Source of the DNA: UBA8437 sp003445035 | Lineage (GTDB): Bacteria; Planctomycetota; Planctomycetia; Planctomycetales; Planctomycetaceae | Direction: 5' to 3' | DNA: 12,006 nucleotides | NCBI GenBank assembly: GCA_937901285.1 | Contig: CALCHI010000581.1 | Span: forward strand, 1-12,006 | Shown: piece after piece, positions 7,501 through 12,006 of the stretch | Position numbering within the stretch: position 1 is the first letter of the stretch | How the letters are laid out: every line of letters begins with the position of its first letter | Notes under the pieces: model-generated | Databases searched by the model: none | What the model was told of the DNA's origin: nothing | What the model saw: only the letters and a program-made list of their open reading frames with translations | Translations under genes and position numbers: made by a program

Positions 7501-8500
7501 TGGCCCGCAACCCGGTGGTGTCGCGGCCCCACTGGTCCAACCACCCGGCCAACTGCTCGAGCCGATCGACAGCCAACGCCTGGGGCCTGGCCGCATCTGC
7601 CAGGGGGGCCGCCATCCTCTCGGCCTGGCTCACCAGCCAGCCATCGACCAGCTTGCTGACCCGAGCCGAGGTGGTGAAATCCAACCCGACAGGCGGATCA
7701 TCTTCGGCAACCATGTCCGCACCAGCCGGTGGCATGTCCTGCCCCTCGAGCAATTCCGCGACAGATTGTTTCATGTCGGCAAACGCCGCCTCCGGCAAGG
7801 GGGCCGTCCCCGCAGCCAATGCGGCACTGACCGCTTCAGCTCGATCAGCCAGTCCTATCATCTGCTGGGCCAGTTCCACATGCGGCCCTCCCTGTGTCCC
7901 CCATTGTTGTGCCCGCGACACCACCTCCTGGTAGTTCACGCTCGCATCGTCAAACTGCGCCTGGCGAAATGCCACGTCAGCCTTGTCCCACGCCGCGGCA
8001 ACCAGGCCCTCGTGCCGCTGGGTTTCACTCCGCTGCCAGATCCACCAGGTCGCCACGGTCCCGATCAGGATCGTTCCCAGCAAAACCGCCATCCCGGCGC
8101 GGCTCTCAAAAAACGCCCGAAAAAACCAGCGGCGGAACCGCTTCCATCCGGACAGCGACGTTTCGGGACCGTAAATCGGCCCCGCGGGGCGGGTCCCGGC
8201 CCCATCGCGGCGAACAGCCTCCTGGACCGAATGTGTCCCGACCGCGGCAACGGCCGCCGAGGGCGGCGGCTCCGCCGGACGGTTCGCCGCTGCCGTCTCC
8301 GAAACCGGAGACGTGTCGATCGTGGTGTCACGGCTCGGCCGCTCTGCGGGTGACAGCTTCAGTGTCTCGAAGCGGGGCACCTTCACCGACGTGTCGCAAT
8401 CCGGACACACCACCTCCTCCACGTCGGCGTTCACCTCGAGATGAAACTCGTGGCGGCACGCCGGACACTGGAAGTCCAGGTATTCAGTGGGCTGCGACAT
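4541..8500 (-). CDS. Zinc ribbon - TM - PQQ-type propeller - family-5 solute-binding protein fusion
   Basis: A 1319-residue protein from the ATG at 8500; a TTG 12 bases upstream is unlikely. Residues 12-35 hold a zinc ribbon (CPAC, 16 residues, CPDC), followed by a Pro/Ala-rich linker. A single TM helix lies at about 135-156 with Arg/Lys before it, so the ribbon is cytoplasmic and the remainder periplasmic. Residues 165-400 are helical. From about 436 to 796 there are PQQ-type propeller blades (LLALDAETGVAGW, CLECLSGIPVW, VVQLDLVSGKTRS, NCLDLTSGRQQWTW). From about 811 to 1286 the sequence matches family-5 peptide/nickel ABC binding proteins: LDPWNAAL with LLFDRLL, FRLKSSRSFHDGQRMDSEDV, GSGRFEV, and FDLAVRVLDYSDPLLSL. 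Normal SBP5 proteins are 500-600 residues, lipid-anchored, and sit beside permease genes, none of which is seen here. Inferred role: a tethered periplasmic ligand sensor or binding scaffold. No quinoprotein dehydrogenase catalytic motif is evident. Confidence 0.9.
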   Translation of the reverse strand: MSQPTEYLDFQCPACRHEFHLEVNADVEEVVCPDCDTSVKVPRFETLKLSPAERPSRDTTIDTSPVSETAAANRPAEPPPSAAVAAVGTHSVQEAVRRDGAGTRPAGPIYGPETSLSGWKRFRRWFFRAFFESRAGMAVLLGTILIGTVATWWIWQRSETQRHEGLVAAAWDKADVAFRQAQFDDASVNYQEVVSRAQQWGTQGGPHVELAQQMIGLADRAEAVSAALAAGTAPLPEAAFADMKQSVAELLEGQDMPPAGADMVAEDDPPVGLDFTTSARVSKLVDGWLVSQAERMAAPLADAARPQALAVDRLEQLAGWLDQWGRDTTGLRASCEKARERIQRSGLQERFTEAGQSAMDGYSADTVLAALAVLESWQKAGGGEQVDTQRAEFLETLAVKLKEGRPLEEEPDGNRPLVVGPPVVALAAGSAKPIGEGRQVVYVNDEDQLLALDAETGVAGWAVRRGFTNGWLPANGRAGDKAVCVVSWRRERRMYLSCLECLSGIPVWTRRMPVSDGKLSQPPIVHKSSVLVPTEAGLVVQLDLVSGKTRSRVRLPESLAARCVLNVEKERLACLGRELGTYTLGLSPALSIEEVHVRDGAVGEGQAHVAWAGSLLLAAINLDESRCRLVTYRLAGGQLLEAGEALEFDGNFWQPPSILGDSAFLATDSGQLARLVLSPASPEQPVKKVWSGGEVASQLGSRPYVLSHAEAPLLMGFGGAVTASFLEMGGEKKDQGVRTAWTWSVPDEGQVVFQPLQLCPRGVVIAVRQPGKAGVFVNCLDLTSGRQQWTWSNGGTPPVEKPTEDGAAVVRPSWSLVVAHFQPVRSLDPWNAALPLERELVPLLFDRLLQPGGDGARYIKGPLVDGYELLPGTRQSAAGAACRVFRFRLKSSRSFHDGQRMDSEDVVESIRRLGDARVRWGQREQFRMLRAPRSLADGRVEVMVRPYLATGRLLSVYVAPRRHYANIPPSGSALSSVPVGSGRFEVVDRLRADEIVLRRSRHHAESRRGEVGVQEVVLKRFKVSAIDDIVDRWQARRVDMIAGLGAAELAVLKAKGVDGDLRLVRSHRVAVLMFNHRSTPFTDPKMRHKVVRLVGPEFRREVLKRLGGDQAGAVVVGSVIPSINRAAEAALPDGLVEHYLGQLKEAAGGRSLSLKVVVGNQLSERAAAAIAGRLTSMAGARVNLVRLTADRFHLEVHERHSFDLAVRVLDYSDPLLSLGGLMDTRASKGESLSLNVLGFGGQQLMQSLVDFRMAQDWTGVLQARRRLDDVIRNQAVVVPLWSDPQYALIQKSIRSPAPPANRCSGPWLFHRLAEWSRGT

Positions 8501-8552
8501 GGCACGTAACAACGATTCTGTGCGGGCCGGCTGGGACGGACCGCCACACGGT

Positions 8553-9200
8553 TCATGGATCCGGTGCGGTCTGGATGTCTGCGATAGCGATCTCGGTGAT
8601 CCCGGCCTGGGCCGACGAATCTATGGCCAGCACGACCGCTTCGTGACTGGCCGCGTCGTGTGGCAGAATCAACAGCTTGCTCTTGGTCTCCGCCTGGCTC
8701 TTCTCGCGCAACGTGTCGACAAGGTCCTCCGCGGAAATCTCGGGGCCAGGCTGCTGATTGTCACCGAGCAGCTGAAAAGTGTCATTGGCCCCGATCTTCA
8801 GCACCAGTTGCTGCTGCTGGACGGCCGCCAACCCGGGCGCCGACTCGTTCTCCGGCGTCTGGTCAGGTTTCTCCGGCGGAAAGGCCAGGCCTTTCTGCAG
8901 GTCAAATGTGGCCGTAATCATGAAGAAAATCAGCAACAGAAACGTGATGTCGATCATCGGCGTCATGTCCATCTCTTCCTCGCCGACGCCCTGGCGATTT
9001 CGCCGCCGCCGCTGCGCGTGGGTGATGTCAGCCAACTCATCCCATGTCGTCAGTTGTCTCCACGGGTACGCGGGATCCGGACGGGCCCAGTCCATCGGGC
9101 CGACCTGCTGGGTCGAATACAACTCTCGCAGTTCTTCGGTCGAAAGGTCCGCGAACAGCGACTCGCCTTCCAGTTCCCGACGAACATCCCATGTCGACAT
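8553..9200 (-). CDS. exbD: ExbD/TolR family protein with N-terminal GYF_2-like extension
   Basis: A 215-residue ExbD/TolR homologue, the second of a tandem pair. The ExbD core begins at about residue 75 with DMTPMIDITFLLLIFFM: the single TM helix carrying the conserved proton-path Asp (D84). A periplasmic domain ends with the usual beta-alpha-beta pattern (LLILPHDAASHEAVV, then ITEIAIADIQ). Unusual is the roughly 70-residue cytoplasmic N-terminus: STEELRELYSTQQVGPMDWA followed by PWRQL and WDELADI resembles the GYF_2/DUF4339 domain, thought to bind peptides. A basic run (RRRRNR) joins it to the core. ATG 9200 has AGGAGA eight bases upstream. It starts 27 bases after the first exbD stop. It should work with the adjacent ExbB as a proton-driven motor in the inner membrane. 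The symbol is given at family level; TolR is the alternative name. Confidence 0.92.
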   Translation of the reverse strand: MSTWDVRRELEGESLFADLSTEELRELYSTQQVGPMDWARPDPAYPWRQLTTWDELADITHAQRRRRNRQGVGEEEMDMTPMIDITFLLLIFFMITATFDLQKGLAFPPEKPDQTPENESAPGLAAVQQQQLVLKIGANDTFQLLGDNQQPGPEISAEDLVDTLREKSQAETKSKLLILPHDAASHEAVVLAIDSSAQAGITEIAIADIQTAPDP

Positions 9201-9208
9201 GATCCGGG

Positions 9209-9214
9209 TCTCCT
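9209..9214 (-). promoter_or_regulatory. Ribosome binding site AGGAGA for the second exbD
   Basis: AGGAGA on the minus strand ends eight bases before the ATG at 9200. It fixes that start, and thereby confirms that the GYF_2-like extension is translated. Confidence 0.6.
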
Positions 9215-9227
9215 GAATCTGTCCGGT

Positions 9228-9710
9228 TTACTTGGGGATCCAGACGGCCACCGACACGTTCTCCACATTCGCCCTGGTGGCCAGTTTCAACACCTCGCGA
9301 ACCACCCCGACCGGCATTTTCCGGCTCGCCTGGAGAATCAGCCGTTTCGGACGCCCCGGCCCCTGGAGTTTCGCTTCCAACCTGCCAGCCAACTCGCTGG
9401 CAGGGATCGACTCGTCCCGGTTGTCCTGGAAGTAAATCCGGGCCTGCTGCAGCGTGATGTCCTGCGATCCGCTCAACGATTCGCGGTGGGATTCGTCGAT
9501 GCCCTCGGGAAAATCCAGAACCAGCATCACCTGCTTGTCCACTTCCTCGGTGTCACCCGCGACCGACTTGGGCAAGTCGGGATTGGCCTTCTTGGAAATC
9601 ACGCTGGTGACCATGAAGAAGATCAACAACAGGAAGGTCATATCGATCATCGGCGTGATGTCGAGATCTTCCTCGTCGACTTCATCCGCGTGGCGACGGA
9701 TCCTGATCAT
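9228..9710 (-). CDS. exbD: ExbD/TolR family proton-channel subunit
   Basis: A 160-residue ExbD/TolR protein of normal length. A short acidic cytoplasmic N-terminus leads into DITPMIDMTFLLLIFFMVTS, the TM helix with the conserved Asp (D23) that carries protons in this family. The periplasmic domain ends in RLILQASRKMPVGVVREVLK and VENVSVAVWIPK, the standard ExbD fold. A GTG at 9713 is in frame one codon upstream, but the ATG at 9710 is preferred, with AGAGGTG six bases before it. It follows the exbB stop by 36 bases and precedes the second exbD by 27. Its TM segment closely resembles that of the second ExbD, while the flanking parts differ, which fits an old tandem duplication. ExbD versus TolR cannot be told from sequence alone. 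Confidence 0.95.
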   Translation of the reverse strand: MIRIRRHADEVDEEDLDITPMIDMTFLLLIFFMVTSVISKKANPDLPKSVAGDTEEVDKQVMLVLDFPEGIDESHRESLSGSQDITLQQARIYFQDNRDESIPASELAGRLEAKLQGPGRPKRLILQASRKMPVGVVREVLKLATRANVENVSVAVWIPK

Positions 9711-9716
9711 CACTCA

Positions 9717-9723
9717 CACCTCT
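9717..9723 (-). promoter_or_regulatory. Ribosome binding site AGAGGTG for the first exbD
   Basis: AGAGGTG on the minus strand lies six bases before the ATG at 9710 and three before the GTG at 9713. The spacing favours the ATG. Confidence 0.5.
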
Positions 9724-9746
9724 GCAGACTGGCGATTGGTCCAGGT

Positions 9747-10460
9747 TTAGCGCCGCACCGGCTGTGACGGTGCCAACGGTTCCGGCGGAGGATCCATCGG
9801 GGGCTGCGCTTCGAACGCGACTCCACCCGCCTCGATCTCGTTGGTGGGAGCCGTCGAATAGAGCAGATCCACGACGGTGTTGCTGTAGCGTTCCAGGTCG
9901 ATCTCGAACTGGTCAATCCGCCCGCGGAGATAGGCCATGCCGAACACGACCGGCACGGCCACGACCAACCCGAGAAACGTGGTGCCCAGGGCCATACCAA
10001 TGTCCCCGGCGAGGTTCTTCGCATCGGCTCCCTGGCCGGTTGCCGAGGCGATCTTCACGAAGGCATTCATCATGCCGTACACGGTCCCCAGCAAGCCGAT
10101 CATCGGGGCGCCTTTGCCGATAGCTCCCAGGAATTTCATCCGTGCCCGCAACCTCGGCACGATCTGAAGTTCAATGTGACTGCTCAGCACGTTGCGGAGA
10201 GTCGCCGCCCCCTGGCCGTAGTGCTGCACGGCAATCCGATAGACCTCGGCAATATTTCCGGTGTTCATGTCACAGATCTGCGCCGCCTCGTCAAACCGCA
10301 AAGCCTGCACGGCCTGTTCGAACGGGGCACTGAAACTCTCCATCTCCGTCGCCTCGCGGCTGAATGCCAACCAGCGTTCAATGAACAACGCCACCGCGAA
10401 AAAAAACAACAGGAACAGGGGAATCCCCATCCACCCGGTCTTCAGCAGCATGTCAAGCAT
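9747..10460 (-). CDS. exbB: MotA/TolQ/ExbB family proton-channel protein
   Basis: A 237-residue inner-membrane protein with the three TM helices of the family: about 9-31 (GIPLFLLFFFAVALFIERW), 112-134 and 155-178. The conserved channel segments are visible: GAPMIGLLGTVYGMMNAF with Thr126, and GMALGTTFLGLVVAVPVVF with Thr160/Thr161. It should form the pentameric ExbB ring around ExbD subunits and harvest the proton gradient. The C-terminal tail is Pro-rich (PPMDPPPEPLAPSQP), an unusual extra. It lacks the long N-terminal signal-bearing extension seen in some ExbB proteins. ATG 10460 has only a poor Shine-Dalgarno (GGGG 13 bases upstream). It sits between the TonB-like gene (50-base gap) and the first exbD. 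The symbol is at family level; TolQ is the alternative. Confidence 0.95.
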   Translation of the reverse strand: MLDMLLKTGWMGIPLFLLFFFAVALFIERWLAFSREATEMESFSAPFEQAVQALRFDEAAQICDMNTGNIAEVYRIAVQHYGQGAATLRNVLSSHIELQIVPRLRARMKFLGAIGKGAPMIGLLGTVYGMMNAFVKIASATGQGADAKNLAGDIGMALGTTFLGLVVAVPVVFGMAYLRGRIDQFEIDLERYSNTVVDLLYSTAPTNEIEAGGVAFEAQPPMDPPPEPLAPSQPVRR

Positions 10461-10510
10461 GGAATCACTTTACCCCAGTTTGATTGATCCAGGATCTCGT
10501 TCTGTCCGGT

Positions 10511-11446
10511 TCACCGCCGGGTGAACTGGTGCACTGTAACCGGCGGCTGGTTGGCCGTCACCATCCCGCGGAATTCCCTGGTCTGACCGTCAACGGAAAC
10601 CCGCACGATGAACCCCGTCGGATCCGGAAATCCGTGGTTGGCGTAGTGCTTGACGAGCACAGCAAACCGTCCCTTGGGGGCGTCACCTGTCGCCCAGAAA
10701 ATGTTTTCCACCGGAGACAGGTCGGTCGGACCGCCGGCGTTACGGTCAATATCCAGTTGCCCTCGGCAGGCCGACCGCTTGTGGCCGAAATAGATCAACT
10801 CTCCGGAGGGACAGGCCACAGCCACGTCGATGTCGTTGCCGTTATTCCAGGCCATGGACACCTGCACATCACCGGTGCCCGCACCGTTGGACGCGAGACG
10901 TTCGGAAAGTTCTTTTCCCGAGGGAACTCCGCCTTTTGCCGTGCCGCGGGCGGCCTTTGCCCGACTGTCCGCCGCCTTCTTCTGTTTCCGGCGTCGGAGT
11001 TTCCCCAGGGCGTCGGCGAGTTGTTTCTCGGCATCAGCGGTCTCTGGGGATTCCGGACCGGGCAATTCCGGTGCATCCAACGAACCCGGCTTTCGCCTGG
11101 TCGGGGCAACCTCCTTCGTCGACGGAGCAGCGGACGCAGACGGCGAGTCAACCTCCGCTTCCTCGACTACCGTCTCCGAGGTCGACTCTTCCAGGTCCAG
11201 TGCCTCCCGGTCTCCCTCGCTCAGCGAGACGGCCTGGACCGCCACCGACGGAACCTGTGCCTCCTCGGTGAACAACGCGGTCCGCAGAGCAAACAGCACG
11301 ATCGCCACCAGTAGCAGCAGGATGGTCGTAATGGCCATGGACGGCCCGGACTCGGACCGCAGGATCAACAGCCGCGAGAAACCAGTGGGACGTGGAAACG
11401 GGTCCTGCAGGGTCTCCACCAGGTCCTGTGTTCGCTCGTCACTCAC
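10511..11446 (-). CDS. TonB/TolA-like one-TM protein with C-terminal YfaP/DUF2135-like beta domain
   Basis: A 311-residue protein with a cytoplasmic N-terminus (1-36), one TM helix (37-59, SMAITTILLLLVAIVLFALR), a long linker (60-190) and a C-terminal domain (192-311). The linker is first acidic and Ser/Glu-rich, then Lys/Arg/Ala-rich with RRRKQKK, so it is probably extended or helical. The C-terminal domain (VQVSMAWNNGNDIDVAVACP, LIYFGHKRSACRGQLDID, then NIFWATGDAPKGRFAVLVKHY) resembles the YfaP/DUF2135-type beta sandwich; C212 and C227 could form a disulfide. Topology and position directly before exbB-exbD-exbD suggest the role that TonB or TolA plays. It is not a recognisable TonB: the Ser/His motif in the TM and the TonB C-terminal fold are absent. 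The start is GTG 11446 with a strong GAGGAGG. Domain assignment is by eye. Confidence 0.8.
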   Translation of the reverse strand: MSDERTQDLVETLQDPFPRPTGFSRLLILRSESGPSMAITTILLLLVAIVLFALRTALFTEEAQVPSVAVQAVSLSEGDREALDLEESTSETVVEEAEVDSPSASAAPSTKEVAPTRRKPGSLDAPELPGPESPETADAEKQLADALGKLRRRKQKKAADSRAKAARGTAKGGVPSGKELSERLASNGAGTGDVQVSMAWNNGNDIDVAVACPSGELIYFGHKRSACRGQLDIDRNAGGPTDLSPVENIFWATGDAPKGRFAVLVKHYANHGFPDPTGFIVRVSVDGQTREFRGMVTANQPPVTVHQFTRR

Positions 11447-11558
11447 CTGTCCCCTCCTCGGTCCCGGGACTCCCTACCGATCGCCCCCCGATCAGCCATC
11501 ACAGCACTCTCGCACGGTCTCCGCATCCCAGAGAGGTCCTCGCCTCGCCCTGTACGGT
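11447..11558. other. 112-base gap before the TonB-like gene
   Basis: The gap lies between the stop of the squalene-cyclase-like gene and the GTG of the TonB-like gene. It contains the GAGGAGG site, a 10-base palindrome gtcccgggac (11461-11470) and a short inverted repeat, gatcg-ccccc-cgatc (11479-11493). No convincing -10/-35 pair and no T-run terminator are visible, so whether the downstream operon has its own promoter here stays open. Confidence 0.3.
11453..11459 (-). promoter_or_regulatory. Strong ribosome binding site GAGGAGG for the TonB-like gene
   Basis: GAGGAGG on the minus strand lies six bases before the GTG at 11446. It is the best Shine-Dalgarno in the window and decides this non-ATG start. 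Confidence 0.7.
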
Positions 11559-12006
11559 TCATTCGACGAACACCTTGCCGTGACGGTAGTAGACCTCCAG
11601 CATACAGAGGGCCAGTGCGGTCGCGTAGACGCGACCGCCACTTCCATCGTGGTTCCCCAAAGGCGGCCAACTGCCGCGGGCATGTCCGTTCATGGCCTGC
11701 AATGGCAGCAACGTCCCCACCAGGCTCTGGTTCCAGGCCTTCCAGGGTTTTCCACCGTAATGGTGCATCACCTGCGTACCGTAGTACCAGTAGTAGAGGT
11801 CTAAATTTTGCTGCCCTGGCAGATTCCTCTCCAGGTGCTTGACCCCGTTGACTAATCCGGGGTGAGAGCGTTTCCGACCAAGAAACTGCCGACACAGCAG
11901 CCCCTCGGCGGTCATTGCCAATTTCCCGCGACCGCCAGGCTGGTAGCCATACTGGTAGCCGACCTGGGCTGCATCGAGATACCGCGACGCACCGAACATC
12001 ACCTGG
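11559..12006 (-). CDS. Squalene-cyclase/prenyltransferase-like repeat protein, C-terminal part
   Basis: The frame is open to the window edge at 12006, so the N-terminal part is missing; about 148 residues are seen, ending in YYRHGKVFVE. The sequence has the alpha/alpha-toroid pattern of squalene-hopene cyclase and prenyltransferase-type repeats: KLAMTAEGLLCRQFLGRK, then DLYYWYYGTQVMHHYGG, KAWNQSLVGTLLPLQ, and a final GRVYATALALCMLEVYYRH. This C-terminus is typical of large planctomycete proteins annotated as prenyltransferase/squalene oxidase repeat proteins, which usually are not proven cyclases; no DxDD-type acid motif is in the visible part. The apparent start codons near 12002 and 11999 are internal. 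The gene ends 112 bases before the TonB-like gene, in the same direction, and may belong to the same operon. Confidence 0.85.
   Translation of the reverse strand, partial: QVMFGASRYLDAAQVGYQYGYQPGGRGKLAMTAEGLLCRQFLGRKRSHPGLVNGVKHLERNLPGQQNLDLYYWYYGTQVMHHYGGKPWKAWNQSLVGTLLPLQAMNGHARGSWPPLGNHDGSGGRVYATALALCMLEVYYRHGKVFVE

Noticed and set aside
8294..8313. Inverted repeat cgtctccg-aaac-cggagacg
   Set aside because: An 8-bp stem within the linker coding region, with no T-run or positional sense as a signal.
7184..8353. 389-codon plus-strand open frame
   Set aside because: Antisense to the N-terminal half of the SBP5 fusion; no recognisable motif, and the opposite strand holds a supported gene.
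4541..8500. PQQ-dependent dehydrogenase, or a normal oligopeptide ABC transporter system
   Set aside because: Only propeller-type repeats are seen, without quinoprotein catalytic motifs, and no permease or ATPase genes are in the window.
8487..9767. 426-codon plus-strand open frame
   Set aside because: It runs antisense across both exbD genes, which are certain. The length follows from codon bias on the other strand.
1..12006. tRNA, rRNA, CRISPR array, insertion sequence
   Set aside because: No cloverleaf-type sequence, regular direct repeats, transposase or flanking terminal repeats were seen on reading through both strands.

Overview
The window is about 12 kb of GC-rich bacterial DNA in which every supportable gene lies on the minus strand, so transcription runs from base 12006 towards base 1. 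The gene content suggests a planctomycete, probably of the Pirellulales/Planctomycetales type. Signs are a squalene-cyclase-like alpha/alpha-toroid protein beside MotA/TolQ/ExbB and paired ExbD genes, large membrane-anchored fusions carrying zinc ribbons and PQQ-type propellers, and several long proteins with no familiar name. This assignment is an inference from family knowledge; there is no rRNA or marker gene here.

In order of transcription: (1) 12006-11559, the C-terminal end of a squalene-cyclase/prenyltransferase-like repeat protein; (2) 11446-10511, a one-TM protein with a long charged linker and a C-terminal beta-rich domain, laid out like TonB/TolA; (3) 10460-9747, MotA/TolQ/ExbB; (4) 9710-9228, ExbD/TolR; (5) 9200-8553, a second ExbD/TolR with an extra N-terminal cytoplasmic domain resembling GYF_2; (6) 8500-4541, a 1319-residue zinc ribbon - TM - helical region - PQQ-type propeller - family-5 solute-binding-protein fusion; (7) 4544-2631, a secreted protein with a carboxypeptidase-regulatory-like beta domain and a long helical C-terminus, overlapping gene 6 by ATGA; (8) 2438-318, a membrane GTPase with a lipobox-like N-terminus, three TM segments, a zinc ribbon and a G domain; (9) 277-1, the start of a Cys-rich zinc-ribbon protein that leaves the window.

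Genes 2 to 9 are closely spaced. Gaps are 40 to 52 bases or an overlap, except for about 190 bases before gene 8, where a weak promoter-like sequence sits. They read as one operon, or one operon with an internal promoter. The working interpretation is an envelope machine: a proton-driven ExbB/ExbD motor, a TonB-like transducer, a membrane-tethered periplasmic sensor or binding protein (propeller plus SBP5), a secreted accessory protein, and a GTPase that spans the membrane and could couple periplasmic state to the cytoplasm. No ABC permease, ATPase or TonB-dependent receptor is present in the window. The combined role is inference; the individual motor, SBP5 and GTPase assignments rest on visible motifs.

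I saw no tRNA, rRNA, CRISPR array, insertion sequence or attachment site, and no gene-free stretch longer than 300 bases. Long plus-strand open frames occur but are antisense shadows of the minus-strand genes.
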